64,000 nt of DNA from Phaeospirillum tilakii (GCF_042683125.1 NZ_JBHUIY010000002.1:1-64000); one strand, 5' to 3'; shown: positions 33,722 through 42,319, counted from the stretch's first letter. Translations and numbers: made by a program. The notes: a model not told the origin generated them from the sequence alone.

Positions 33722-33749
33722 TTGCAACTGGGCGCCGGACCGGTATAGT
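33722..33749 (+). promoter_or_regulatory. Candidate yajC promoter
   Basis: TTGCAA (33722-33727), 16-nt spacer, TATAGT (33744-33749), giving a leader of about 43 nt before yajC. One of the best sigma-70 matches in the window. Confidence 0.55.
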
Positions 33750-33798
33750 CCCGCATCGTTTTTGACCGAACGCCCCGTTTCCCGAGGAGTCGTCCACC

Positions 33799-34164
33799 AT
33801 GTTCGTCTCGACCGCTTACGCCCAGGCCGCCGCTTCCGCCCCGTCGATGGGGACGATGGACGTGCTGCAGCAGTTCCTGCCGCTGGTCCTGATCTTCGTC
33901 GTGTTCTACCTGCTGCTGATCCGGCCGCAGCAGAAGCGGATGAAGCAGCACAAGCAGATGCTGGCCGAGCTGCGCCGGGGCGACCGGGTGGTGACCTCGG
34001 GCGGCATCATCGGCACCGTCAACAAGGTGGTCAGCGACACCGAACTGGTGATCGAGATCGCCGAGGGCGTGCGGGTGCGGGTGGTCCGCGCCACCGTCGC
34101 CGAGGTGCTGGGCAAGGGCGAGGCGGCCGCCGCTTCCGCCGACAAGGCTGACGCCGACAAGTAA
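33799..34164 (+). CDS. yajC: Preprotein translocase auxiliary subunit YajC
   Basis: 121 residues with one membrane helix (about 23-42, PLVLIFVVFYLLLIRP) followed by the conserved QQKRMKQHKQMLAELRRGDRVVTSGGIIGTV. It associates with SecDF at the inner membrane. AGGAG precedes ATG 33799. Its stop codon lies in the loop of a terminator hairpin, so yajC is probably made in excess over secDF. Confidence 0.93.
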   Translation: MFVSTAYAQAAASAPSMGTMDVLQQFLPLVLIFVVFYLLLIRPQQKRMKQHKQMLAELRRGDRVVTSGGIIGTVNKVVSDTELVIEIAEGVRVRVVRATVAEVLGKGEAAAASADKADADK

Positions 34165-34179
34165 GCGTCGGCGTCTTTT
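34150..34179 (+). terminator. Intrinsic terminator overlapping the yajC stop
   Basis: GACGCCGAC (34150-34158) pairs with GTCGGCGTC (34167-34175), 8-nt loop, followed by TTTTCGCTTT. It lies between yajC and secD, so it should act as partial termination within the cluster. Confidence 0.65.
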
Positions 34180-34208
34180 CGCTTTCTCCTCCGACCACGA
34201 GCCGGGAC

Positions 34209-35777
34209 ATGAACCTAATTCCCAGATGGAAGATCGTCGTGGCGGTGCTGGTGGGGCTGACCGGCCTGCTGTTCTCCGCCCCCAACCTGCTGCCGCGTGA
34301 CGTCACCGACCGCATGCCCGGCTGGTTGCAGCCGGTCAGCCTCGGCCTCGACCTCCAGGGCGGGTCATACCTGCTGCTCGAGGTCGATACCGGCTACGTG
34401 GTGCGGGAGCAGATCGCCGGTCTGGTCGAATCGATCCGCACCACCCTGCGCAAGGAAAAGGTCAAGTACGGCGATCTCGGCCAGCATGGCGACACCGTCT
34501 CCGTTCGCATCCTCGATGCCGAGGACCGCGAGCGGGCGGCGCCGCTGCTGCGCAAGATCGACGAACAGGCCCAGCTCGAGGTCGGCACCGACGGCCTGAT
34601 GACCCTGCGCTACACCGATCAGGCGCTGAAGCAGCGCAAGCTGGCGGCGGTCGATCAGTCGCTTGAAATCGTCCGCCGCCGCATCGACCAGCTCGGCACC
34701 CGCGAGCCGTCGATCCAGCGCCAGGGCCAGGACCGCATCGTGGTCCAGTTGCCCGGGGTCAAGGATCCCGACCACATCAAGTCGCTGCTGGGCAAGACCG
34801 CCAAGCTGACCTTCCATCTGCTCGACGACACCGCCAGCGTCGAGGACGCCCTGCGCGGCCGGGTGCCGCCGGGCGACATGCTGCTGCCCGGCAACGAGCA
34901 GGGCCGGGGCCTGCCCGAGAATTACGTGGTGCGCAAGCGGGTCGAGGTCGGCGGCGACATGCTGACCGACGCCCGCGCCACCTATTCCGAAGGCCGCCCG
35001 GTAGTCAGCTTCCGCTTCAATTCGGCCGGGGCCAAGAAGTTCGGCGACGCCACCCGCGAGAATTCCGGCCGCTTCCTCGCCATCGTCCTCGACGACAAGG
35101 TGATCAGCGCGCCCCGGATCAACGAGCCGATCCTCGGCGGTTCGGGCATCATCTCGGGCGGCTTCACCCTCCAGCAGGTGCAGGATCTGGCGATGCTGCT
35201 GCGGGCCGGCGCCCTGCCGGCGCCGCTCCAGGTGCTGGAGGAGCGCACCGTCGGCCCCGATCTCGGCGCGGATTCGATCCGGGCCGGCACCATCGCCTGC
35301 GTCATCGGCCTGGTGCTGGTGGTGACGACGATGCTGGTGATCTACGGCTCGCTCGGCCTGCTCGCCAACCTGTCGATGCTGATGAATCTGGTGCTGCTGC
35401 TCGGTGCGCTGTCGGCGCTCGGCGCCACCCTGACCCTGCCCGGCATCGCCGGCGTGGTGCTGACGATGGGCATGGCGGTCGATGCCAACGTGCTGATCTA
35501 CGAGCGCATGCGCGAGGAACAGCGCAACGGCCGCAGCGTGATGTCGGCGTTGCAGGCCGGCTATGACCGGGCCTTCGCCACCATCCTCGACGCCCACGTC
35601 ACCACCCTGGTCGCCGGCGCGCTGCTGTTCCAGTTCGGCTCGGGGCCGGTGCGCGGCTTCGCCGTCACCCTGTCGCTCGGCCTGCTCGCCTCGCTGTTCA
35701 CCGCCGTCCTGGTCAACCGGATGCTGGTGATCGGCTGGGTGCGCTGGCGCCGGCTCAAAGCCCTGCCGTTGGCCTGA
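34209..35777 (+). CDS. secD: Protein translocase subunit SecD
   Basis: Proton-driven membrane protein that helps pull exported proteins to the periplasm. TM1 near residue 10-27, the family motif LGLDLQGGSYLLLEVD, a large periplasmic P1 domain, then five C-terminal helices with AGALPAPLQVLEERTVGPDLG and GMAVDANVLIYERMREE. Length 522 is at the short end for SecD but complete. ATG 34209 has only a weak ribosome binding site. secF follows 10 nt later. Confidence 0.95.
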   Translation: MNLIPRWKIVVAVLVGLTGLLFSAPNLLPRDVTDRMPGWLQPVSLGLDLQGGSYLLLEVDTGYVVREQIAGLVESIRTTLRKEKVKYGDLGQHGDTVSVRILDAEDRERAAPLLRKIDEQAQLEVGTDGLMTLRYTDQALKQRKLAAVDQSLEIVRRRIDQLGTREPSIQRQGQDRIVVQLPGVKDPDHIKSLLGKTAKLTFHLLDDTASVEDALRGRVPPGDMLLPGNEQGRGLPENYVVRKRVEVGGDMLTDARATYSEGRPVVSFRFNSAGAKKFGDATRENSGRFLAIVLDDKVISAPRINEPILGGSGIISGGFTLQQVQDLAMLLRAGALPAPLQVLEERTVGPDLGADSIRAGTIACVIGLVLVVTTMLVIYGSLGLLANLSMLMNLVLLLGALSALGATLTLPGIAGVVLTMGMAVDANVLIYERMREEQRNGRSVMSALQAGYDRAFATILDAHVTTLVAGALLFQFGSGPVRGFAVTLSLGLLASLFTAVLVNRMLVIGWVRWRRLKALPLA

Positions 35778-35787
35778 GGACCGAACC

Positions 35788-36729
35788 ATGCAATTGATCG
35801 ATCGCTTCCTGCCCCACGGCACCAAGTTCGATTTCATCCGCTATCGCCTGATCGCCTTCGGCATCACCGCGTGCCTGGTGCTGGGCTCGCTGACCCTGAT
35901 CGTGGTCAAGGGCTTCAATTTCGGCATCGATTTCGCCGGCGGCATCCTGATCGAGGCCCAGTCCACCAACGGCCCGGCCGATCTGCACCAAATGCGGACC
36001 AGCCTGTCCACCCTCGGCCTGGGCGAGGTCAGCCTCCAGCAGTTCGGCGATACCGGCCGCGACGTGATGATCCGCGTCCAGCGCCAGGACGGCGGCGACA
36101 AGGCGCAGATGGAGGCGCTGGCCAAGGTCAAGGACACCCTCGGCTCGGCCTATTCCTACCGCCGGGTCGAGATCGTCGGCCCCAAGGTCGGCGACGAACT
36201 GGTGCGCGACGGCGTGCTGGCGGTGGTGCTGGCGCTGGGGGCGATCGCGGTCTATGTCTGGTTCCGCTTCGAATGGCAGTTCGGGGTGGGGGCGCTGATC
36301 TCGACCTTCCACGACGTGATCACCACCTTCGGCCTGTTCGCGCTGACCGGGCTCGAATTCAACCTCACCACCGTGGCGGCGATCCTCACCATCGCCGGCT
36401 ATTCGGTCAACGACACCGTCGTCGAATATGACCGGGTTCGCGAGAACCTGCGAAAATACAAGACGATGTCGATCTACGACCTGATCAATCTGTCGGTCAA
36501 CGAAACCCTGGCCCGCACCATCCTGACCGTGGCGACGGTGTTCGTCACCGTGCTGGCGCTGCTGTTCTTCGGTGGCGAGGTGCTGCGCGGCTTCGCCATC
36601 GCGATGCTGTGGGGGCTGGTGATCGGCACCTACTCGTCGATCTATGTCGCGATGCCGATGCTGATCTATTTCAACCTGCGCAGCGGCAAGGATCGGGAAA
36701 AGGACGCCGAGCCCGCCCCGACGCCGTGA
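35788..36729 (+). CDS. secF: Protein translocase subunit SecF
   Basis: Partner of SecD. 313 residues with FNFGIDFAGGILIEAQ near the N-terminus, six membrane helices, and the conserved YSVNDTVVEYDRVRENLRKY. GAGGACC precedes ATG 35788. It is the last gene of the yajC-secD-secF cluster, followed by a 162-bp repeat. Confidence 0.95.
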   Translation: MQLIDRFLPHGTKFDFIRYRLIAFGITACLVLGSLTLIVVKGFNFGIDFAGGILIEAQSTNGPADLHQMRTSLSTLGLGEVSLQQFGDTGRDVMIRVQRQDGGDKAQMEALAKVKDTLGSAYSYRRVEIVGPKVGDELVRDGVLAVVLALGAIAVYVWFRFEWQFGVGALISTFHDVITTFGLFALTGLEFNLTTVAAILTIAGYSVNDTVVEYDRVRENLRKYKTMSIYDLINLSVNETLARTILTVATVFVTVLALLFFGGEVLRGFAIAMLWGLVIGTYSSIYVAMPMLIYFNLRSGKDREKDAEPAPTP

Positions 36730-36749
36730 CCCGGCGCTGATATCGGGAT

Positions 36750-36911
36750 GTGGGCTCCGCCCACGCCCGCCAAGGGCCGCAAGGCCCTTGGATCCCATTG
36801 ATGGTCGGGCACGGACCGGCCTGTCAGCTTGGGCGTGGGTGTTTGCCGCGCGAAGGGCAAGGAAAGGGATCCAAGGGCCTTCGGCCCTTGGCGGGGGCGG
36901 GCAGAGCCCGC
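36750..36911. repeat. 162-bp hairpin repeat, copy 2
   Basis: Same order as the copy at 15109: GTGGGC-TCC-GCCCAC, CCAAGGGCC-GCAA-GGCCCTTGG, core with CGGACCGGCCTGTCAGCTTG, CCAAGGGCC-TTC-GGCCCTTGG and GCGGGC-AGA-GCCCGC (36897-36911). Only scattered substitutions separate the two copies. It lies between convergent secF and the decarboxylase gene. Confidence 0.85.
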
Positions 36912-36913
36912 GC

Positions 36914-36947
36914 AAAAAAACGCCCGCCCCGACGGTTCGGGGCGGGC
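36914..36947 (-). terminator. Intrinsic terminator of the ornithine decarboxylase gene
   Basis: On the minus strand an 11-bp stem GCCCGCCCCGA/TCGGGGCGGGC with loop ACCG, followed by G and seven T. A textbook terminator 18 nt past the stop codon. Confidence 0.85.
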
Positions 36948-36964
36948 GAGGGGAGGGTCGGCCG

Positions 36965-38095
36965 TTAGATGAAGTAGGCCTTCAGCGGTTCGAAGCCGTT
37001 GAAGTTCACCGCCGAATAGGAGGTGGTGTAGGCCCCGGTCGAGAGGATGCGGACGCGGTCGCCGACGGCGAGGGTGACCGGCATTTCGTACTGGGCCTTT
37101 TCGTAGAGGATGTCGGCGGAATCGCAGGTCGGGCCGGCCAGCACCACCGGGGCGGTGTCATCGCCCTCGTGGCCGGTCTGGATGCGGTACTTGATCGCCT
37201 CGTCCATGGTTTCGGCGAGGCCGCCGAACTTGCCGACGTCGAGATAGACCCAGCGGACGCTTTCGTCGTAGCTCTTGCGGCTGATCAGCACCACCTCGGT
37301 TTCGAGGATGCCGGCGTCGCCGACCAGCGAGCGGCCGGGTTCGATGATCATCGCCGGGATGTTGTTGCCGAAATGGTTGGTCATCGCGGTCATCACCGCG
37401 TCGGCGTAGCGTTCGATCGCCGGGATGTCCTTGCGGTAGCGGGCGGGGAAGCCGCCGCCGAGATTGACCATCCGCAGGTCGATCCCGGCCTCGTCGAGCG
37501 CGGTGAACAGCATCGCCGCCTTGCCGACGGCGAGATCCCACTGGGCGAGGTCGGTCTGCTGGCTGCCGACATGGAACGACACGCCGTAGGGGTCGAGGCC
37601 GAGGTCGCGGGCGCGCACCAGCAGGTCGCGGGCCATCTCGAACTCGCAGCCGAACTTGCGCGACAGCGGCCATTCGGCGCCGTCGCAGGTCATCAGCAGC
37701 CGGCAGAACACCCGGGCGCCGGGGGCGGCGGCGGCCAGCTTCTCCAGTTCGGCCTCGCTGTCGAAGGCGAACAGCCGCACCCCCCGGTCATAGGCGTAGG
37801 CGATGTCGCGCTGCTTCTTGATGGTGTTGCCGAACGAGATCGCCTCGGCGGCGACGCCGTTGGCGAGGCACAGATCGATCTCGCCGCGCGAGGCGACGTC
37901 GAAGCTGGAGCCGAGCCCGGCCAGCATCCGCACGATCTCGGGGGCCGGGTTGGCCTTCACCGCGTAATAGACCTGGGCCAGCGGCAGCCAGCGGCGCAGG
38001 CTGTAATAATTGTCTCGGATGACGTCGAGATCGACCACGACACAGGGGGTGACGGGGCGGACTTCCTCGAGGAAACGGGAGATCTTGGCGGTCAT
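36965..38095 (-). CDS. PLP-dependent ornithine (or lysine/ornithine) decarboxylase, fold type III
   Basis: Makes putrescine from ornithine. The PLP lysine sits in YYAVKANPAPEIV, the PLP phosphate site in NLGGGFPARY and EPGRSLVGDAG, and the active-site Cys in GPTCDSADILY. Length 376 fits the alphaproteobacterial group IV decarboxylases, some of which also use lysine. ATG 38095 is followed directly by the conserved barrel. A leader of about 370 nt carrying its own ORF precedes it, matching the speF-type leader described in alphaproteobacteria. Confidence 0.9.
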   Translation of the reverse strand: MTAKISRFLEEVRPVTPCVVVDLDVIRDNYYSLRRWLPLAQVYYAVKANPAPEIVRMLAGLGSSFDVASRGEIDLCLANGVAAEAISFGNTIKKQRDIAYAYDRGVRLFAFDSEAELEKLAAAAPGARVFCRLLMTCDGAEWPLSRKFGCEFEMARDLLVRARDLGLDPYGVSFHVGSQQTDLAQWDLAVGKAAMLFTALDEAGIDLRMVNLGGGFPARYRKDIPAIERYADAVMTAMTNHFGNNIPAMIIEPGRSLVGDAGILETEVVLISRKSYDESVRWVYLDVGKFGGLAETMDEAIKYRIQTGHEGDDTAPVVLAGPTCDSADILYEKAQYEMPVTLAVGDRVRILSTGAYTTSYSAVNFNGFEPLKAYFI

Positions 38096-38462
38096 GGCGA
38101 AAACAACTCCGATCGGGCCCGGCGGGGCCCGCGCGACGATACGGAAAAAGGGAGTGTTGCCCCGGTCGGCCGATCAGGCGGACACGGGGGCGCGGGACAA
38201 CGGCACGGACAGGGGTGCCGTCAGACCCGTTCGGACGTACTTCGCACGTCAACCCACAGCATGGCCCAGGCCTGCCGGGGTTTGACCGCTTGCGAGGAGG
38301 GTATGGAAAGGGCGGACGCAGCACCTGCGTGCCGGGCAATCGCGTTCATAAGAGTCCCTCCAAGCACCGGGGGCTTGACCCCGCCTGCACCCAGAAGACG
38401 CCTTGGACGTCGTTGCCTGGCTCAAACCCAGCCAGAGGCACGTGCGCTGTACGTCTCACCTG
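38096..38462 (-). ncRNA. Long structured 5' leader of ornithine decarboxylase (speF-type)
   Basis: Between the promoter near 38470-38497 and ATG 38095 lie about 370 nt holding a leader ORF (38349-38221) and several hairpins. One, GACGTGC-GAA-GTACGTC (38250-38234), lies inside the leader ORF. Another, ACGGCAC/GTGCCGT, follows the leader stop. A third, CGGGCCC/GGGCCCG, lies close to the decarboxylase start. A conserved speF RNA motif upstream of ornithine decarboxylase is established in alphaproteobacteria. I assign it from position and layout, not from an alignment. Confidence 0.6.
38221..38349 (-). CDS. Leader ORF of the ornithine decarboxylase transcript (42 aa)
   Basis: ATG 38349 follows GGAGGGACTCTT, a good ribosome binding site, and the ORF stops at TGA 38221. 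The peptide begins MNAIARHAGAASALS and ends QAWAMLWVDVRSTSERV. Its end overlaps a hairpin. By analogy with polyamine-sensing leader peptides of speF operons, its translation or arrest may set expression of the decarboxylase in response to ornithine or polyamine. This is inference. Confidence 0.55.
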   Translation of the reverse strand: MNAIARHAGAASALSIPSSQAVKPRQAWAMLWVDVRSTSERV

Positions 38463-38469
38463 AGACCGC

Positions 38470-38497
38470 TATATACGCTGTTTTGACGCGATGAAAA
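38470..38497 (-). promoter_or_regulatory. Candidate promoter of the ornithine decarboxylase leader
   Basis: On the minus strand TTTTCA (38497-38492), 16-nt spacer, TATATA (38475-38470). The -10 is strong and the -35 weak. The start would lie near 38463. From 38498 to 38543 I see nothing further. Confidence 0.45.
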
Positions 38498-38543
38498 GAC
38501 CAAATTGGACCGTGCGGGAAAATTTCATCGAACCGCGACCCGC

Positions 38544-39704
38544 TCAGGACAGCAGCGGCGGCAGGGTGGCGGCCAGCTTGCGGGCCTCGGCGGCGGCCTG
38601 CGGGCCGCACAGGGCGAAGCCGAGCAGGCTGTCGTCATGGCCGACGAAGCGGGCGGTCAGCGCGCCGCCGGCGTCCTCGACCCGCCAATGTCCGTCGGCG
38701 CCGGGCGGCGGCGGACAGACCACCGTCGGCAGCGCCGGGGTCTTCACCACCACCGGCAGCGCCGGCAGGGTCAGCGGGGTGTCGGTGCCGGTCAGGGTGG
38801 CGGCCAGCGCCTTGGTCTCGGCCAGCAGCGGGGCGATGAACGGCAGCGGTCCGGCTTCGGTCTCGGCGCAGTCGCCCAGGGCGAAGATCGCCGGATCGCT
38901 GCTGCGCAGCAGACGATCGACCAGGATGCCGCGCCCCACCGCCAGCCCGGCGGCGGCGGCCAGACCGGTGCGCGGCACCAGTCCGATCGCGCTGAGGCCG
39001 CGGTCGAAGGCGACCTCGGTGCCGTCGTCGAGCCGGGCCAGTCCGGGGGCGAAGGCGGCGACCGAGCGGCCGAGATGGAGGGTGATGCCGATCCCGCGCA
39101 GGGCGGCGGCCAGCGCGGCGCCGAGTTCGGGCGGCAGCAGCCGGCCGAGCGGCCATGGCGCCGGATCGACCAGGGTGACGGCGAAGCCGGCGGTGGCGAG
39201 ATCGTTGGCGAACTCGCAGCCGATCAGCCCGGCGCCGATCAGCAGCAGCCGCGCCCCCGGCCGCAGCGCGGCGCGCCACGCCCGGTAATCCTCGAGATCG
39301 TTGACGGTGAACAGCCCGGCCCCGGCGCTGCCCTCGACCCGGTAGGGGCGGGGGTCAGCCCCCAGCGCCAGCACCAGCTTTTCATAGCCGATCTCGCCCC
39401 GGCCCTCGTCGGGGCGGCGCAGCACCAGCCGGCGGCGGTCGCGATGGATCGCCTCGACCCGATGATGGGTCATCACCTGCAACGACAGTTCGGCGGCCAG
39501 CGCGGCGGCGCTCTTCTGCACCAGCCCGGCCGGATCCTTGCCGAGGGCGAAGGCGGCCGACAGCATCGGCTTGGTGTAGGCTTCGCCGCCATCGGCGGTC
39601 ACCACGGTGATCGCCATTTTGGCGTCGCGGCGGCGCAGCTCGCGGGCGAGGCCGTAGCCGCCGAGCCCGCTGCCGACGATCACCAGTCCGGGCCGGTCGT
39701 CCAT
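38544..39704 (-). CDS. FAD-dependent NAD(P)H-rubredoxin oxidoreductase
   Basis: 386 residues. The FAD motif is LVIVGSGLGGYGLARELRRR, the NAD(P) motif is LLLIGAGLIGCEFANDLA, and IFALGDCAE closes the FAD domain. It resembles rubredoxin reductases of the nitrite-reductase-like pyridine nucleotide-disulfide family, without redox cysteines. It lies 3 nt after the rubredoxin stop, which makes electron transfer from NADH to rubredoxin the likely role, for example in oxygen or peroxide detoxification. The terminal acceptor is not in the window. Confidence 0.88.
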   Translation of the reverse strand: MDDRPGLVIVGSGLGGYGLARELRRRDAKMAITVVTADGGEAYTKPMLSAAFALGKDPAGLVQKSAAALAAELSLQVMTHHRVEAIHRDRRRLVLRRPDEGRGEIGYEKLVLALGADPRPYRVEGSAGAGLFTVNDLEDYRAWRAALRPGARLLLIGAGLIGCEFANDLATAGFAVTLVDPAPWPLGRLLPPELGAALAAALRGIGITLHLGRSVAAFAPGLARLDDGTEVAFDRGLSAIGLVPRTGLAAAAGLAVGRGILVDRLLRSSDPAIFALGDCAETEAGPLPFIAPLLAETKALAATLTGTDTPLTLPALPVVVKTPALPTVVCPPPPGADGHWRVEDAGGALTARFVGHDDSLLGFALCGPQAAAEARKLAATLPPLLS

Positions 39705-39707
39705 CGC

Positions 39708-39872
39708 CTAGTCCTCCAGTTCGAAGAACTCGGCCTTGCTCATCCCGCATTCGGGACAGATCCAGTCGTCGGGCAGATCCTCGAAGGCGGTGCCGGGGGC
39801 GATGCCCTCGTCGGGCAGGCCGAGCGCCGGATCGTAAACGAAACCGCACACCGCGCACTGATACCGCTTCAT
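39708..39872 (-). CDS. Rubredoxin
   Basis: 54 residues, standard length, with the two iron-binding loops YQCAVCGFVYDP and WICPECGMSKAEF. ATG 39872 has GGGAGG upstream; open frame before it is not coding. A one-iron electron carrier, co-transcribed with its reductase. A GGAAAGC/GCTTTCC hairpin (39903-39922) stands just upstream. Confidence 0.96.
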   Translation of the reverse strand: MKRYQCAVCGFVYDPALGLPDEGIAPGTAFEDLPDDWICPECGMSKAEFFELED

Positions 39873-40013
39873 GCCGTTCCCTCCCTTGGTCGCGGTGGGA
39901 CGGGAAAGCCCCCGCGCTTTCCTACAGTTTGGCTTCGGCGCGGGAGAGGTCAAGAGGGGGGAATCCCCGCCGGCGCCGCCGTCCTTTGCGGGCGGCGCGG
40001 CCGGCCGGGCAGA

Positions 40014-40478
40014 TCAGAGCGGGCGGACCTTGCCGTACTGGACGAAATCGGTCCAGGTGCGCTCAAGCCGCAGCAGGGTGTCGAGGGTGGTGTTCAGCCG
40101 CTCGGGGGTGCCGCTCTCGCCGGTGATCGTCTCGGCCAGCCCGTCCTGCAGGGTGTGGATCGCGCCGCACAAGGCGAGGCCCTTGTCGGTCAGCCGCAGC
40201 CGCACCGAGCGGCGGTCGTGGGGCGAGCGTTCCTGGGTCAGGTAGCCGGATTCGGTCAGAGCCTTGATGTTGTAGGAAACATTCGAGCCGTGATAATAGC
40301 CGCGATCCTTCAGGTCGCGAATCACCACCTCGTTCTCGCCAATATTGTAGAGTAACAAGGCCTGGACGGCGTTGATGTCTTCAACCGCAAGACGGCGCAA
40401 CTCGGTCCGCAGCACATCGAGAAAGTGCCGGTGGAGCCGTTCGATCAGTCGAATTATGTCGAGATAGGGCTGGGTCAC
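40014..40478 (-). CDS. MarR-family winged-helix regulator (LdtR-like), leaderless
   Basis: 154 residues. The winged helix contains VQALLLYNIGENEVVIRDLK, YYHGSNVSYNIKALTESGYL (recognition helix) and SPHDRRSVRLRLTDKG (wing). The close match to the alphaproteobacterial LdtR group is from memory and should be tested. GTG 40478 lies only 6 nt after a TATACT -10 box, so the mRNA should begin at or next to the start codon. It is divergent from the EAL gene. The long open frame running into the opposite-strand neighbour is a shadow. A GC-rich stem (39973-39998) past its stop may end the transcript. Confidence 0.85.
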   Translation of the reverse strand: MTQPYLDIIRLIERLHRHFLDVLRTELRRLAVEDINAVQALLLYNIGENEVVIRDLKDRGYYHGSNVSYNIKALTESGYLTQERSPHDRRSVRLRLTDKGLALCGAIHTLQDGLAETITGESGTPERLNTTLDTLLRLERTWTDFVQYGKVRPL

Positions 40479-40484
40479 GGGCGG

Positions 40485-40513
40485 AGTATAGGGGGTTCCG
40501 CCCGGCCCGGCAA
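40485..40513 (-). promoter_or_regulatory. Promoter giving a leaderless MarR mRNA
   Basis: On the minus strand TTGCCG (40513-40508), exactly 17 nt, TATACT (40490-40485), then 6 nt to GTG. A very good sigma-70 match. Confidence 0.65.
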
Positions 40514-40622
40514 CCGCCCTCGTCACACTTCGCGACAAGTCCGCTCCGGCGGGAGCGTAGGGATGACAGCGGCGGAAATAGCGGCTAGGCTGCCGCCATC
40601 CATGATGGATGGGCATGGAACC

Positions 40623-42317
40623 ATGACGGCGAAACGGGACGATCTCGGCCGTTCCAGCGACATCTACGTCGCGTTCGCGTTTGCGGCCGCCGATGTGCTG
40701 GTCGAGGTCGATGCGGCGGGGACAATCGGTTTTGCGGTCGGCGCGGCGATGGCGCTGCTCGGCCAGGGCGCCCGCGGCCTGACCGGCCAGCCGGTGCGCC
40801 GGCTGGTCCATCCCGACGATCATGACGTCTTTGATCAGGCGCTGGCGCAGATGGGGCGGGGCGAGCGGGTGCGCAACGCCCGGCTGCGGCTGCTGCGCCC
40901 CGAATCCCGCGCGGTCGACGTGGTGCTGTCGGGCTATCCCAATCCCGCCCAGCCGGACCGGCTGCTGCTGGCGTTCGGCCATCCCGGCGGCCTGCCGCCG
41001 CGCGAAAGCCGGGTCGCCGAGACCGGTCTGCTCGACAAGGACAGTTTCCAGGCGATGGCCGCGCATCTGCTCGAGGACGGCGATCCCGCCCAGCCCTATC
41101 AGTTGACCCTGGTCGAACTGCCCGACCTCGCCGCCTTGTCGGCCGAGGAGCGCGGCACCCTGCCGGCCGGGTTCGCCGCCGAACTGAGTGCCCGGCTGAA
41201 AAGCCTGTCGGTCGGCGGCGACGCGGTCGGTCAGTTCGACGAAGGTCATTTCGGCGTGCTGCACGATGCCTCGGTCTCGACCGGGGCGATCAGCGAATCT
41301 GTCGCCCTGGCGGCGCGCGAGGCCCTGCCCGAGGCGCCGGCGCTGTCGGCCTCGGTCGCCACCCTGGTGCTCGACGTCGCCGACATCCCGCCCGACGAGG
41401 CGGCGCGGGCGCTGACCTACACCCTCAACCGCTTCTCGCGCGACAGCCGCAACGGCGGCGACCTCGCCAGCCTGATGCGCGACCTCCAGCCCCGGCTGTC
41501 GGCGACGGTGCGGCAGATGAACGAGGTGCGCCAGCTGGTCGGCAGCGGCGATTTCGACCTGATGTTCCAGCCGATCGTCGATCTGTGGACCAACGTGGTC
41601 CATCATTTCGAATGTCTGGTGCGGTTCCAGGGCGACGATGCCCGCTCGCCCTACGAGACCGTCGCCTTCGCCGAGGATGTCGGCATGGTCGGCATGCTCG
41701 ACCTCGCCTTGCTCGAACGCGCGATCCGGATCATGCGCTCGCCGGTGGCGCGGTCGGATTCGCTGCGCTTCGCCGTCAACCTGTCGGGGCGCTCGCTGTC
41801 CGATCCGGCGGTGGTGCGCGAATTGCGGCGGATTCTGGCCGGGGCCGGCGACCTGCGGCGGCGGCTGGTGTTCGAAATGACCGAATCCGCCGAGATTCTC
41901 GATCTGCGCGCGGTCAACGAGGTGATCCAGGGCATCCGCGCCCAGGGGCACGAGGTCTGTCTCGACGATTTCGGCGCCGGCAATGCCGCCTTCCATTACC
42001 TGCGGGCGCTGAAGGTCGACAACGTCAAGATCGACGGCAGTTACATCCGCGATGCGATGCGCAGCAACGAGAACGTCTCCTTCATCAAGGCGATCGTCCA
42101 GCTCTGCACCGATCTCGGCATCACCACCACCGCCGAATATGTCGAGGATCAGGAAACCGCGGCGCTGCTGCGGGTGCTGAAGGTCCGCTTCGGCCAGGGC
42201 TGGTATTTCGGCAAGCCACAGCGTCCGTCGGGCGAGGATCCGCTCACGGCGTGGCGGACCCCGGCGCTCGATTGGCGCAAGGGGCTGCTTTATTTCAAGA
42301 CGGGAGCGAACGCGTAG
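40623..42317 (+). CDS. PAS / degenerate GGDEF / EAL cyclic-di-GMP phosphodiesterase
   Basis: 564 residues from ATG 40623. An N-terminal PAS-like region (about 10-125) is followed by a middle segment that looks like a GGDEF fold without the signature motif. The C-terminal EAL domain has ECLVRF in place of EAL, VNLSG, VFEMTESAE, LDDFGAGNAAF, VKIDGSYI and TTAEYVEDQE. The metal and catalytic acidic residues and the Lys are all present, so hydrolysis of c-di-GMP is likely. Starts at 40563 and 40602 are also possible, and none has a strong ribosome binding site. ubiA follows after 2 nt. Confidence 0.85.
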   Translation: MTAKRDDLGRSSDIYVAFAFAAADVLVEVDAAGTIGFAVGAAMALLGQGARGLTGQPVRRLVHPDDHDVFDQALAQMGRGERVRNARLRLLRPESRAVDVVLSGYPNPAQPDRLLLAFGHPGGLPPRESRVAETGLLDKDSFQAMAAHLLEDGDPAQPYQLTLVELPDLAALSAEERGTLPAGFAAELSARLKSLSVGGDAVGQFDEGHFGVLHDASVSTGAISESVALAAREALPEAPALSASVATLVLDVADIPPDEAARALTYTLNRFSRDSRNGGDLASLMRDLQPRLSATVRQMNEVRQLVGSGDFDLMFQPIVDLWTNVVHHFECLVRFQGDDARSPYETVAFAEDVGMVGMLDLALLERAIRIMRSPVARSDSLRFAVNLSGRSLSDPAVVRELRRILAGAGDLRRRLVFEMTESAEILDLRAVNEVIQGIRAQGHEVCLDDFGAGNAAFHYLRALKVDNVKIDGSYIRDAMRSNENVSFIKAIVQLCTDLGITTTAEYVEDQETAALLRVLKVRFGQGWYFGKPQRPSGEDPLTAWRTPALDWRKGLLYFKTGANA

Positions 42318-42319
42318 TC

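Noticed and set aside
36788..38494. A plus-strand frame of 568 codons opposite the decarboxylase
   Set aside because: It begins inside a 162-bp repeat and is the antisense of a clear PLP decarboxylase.
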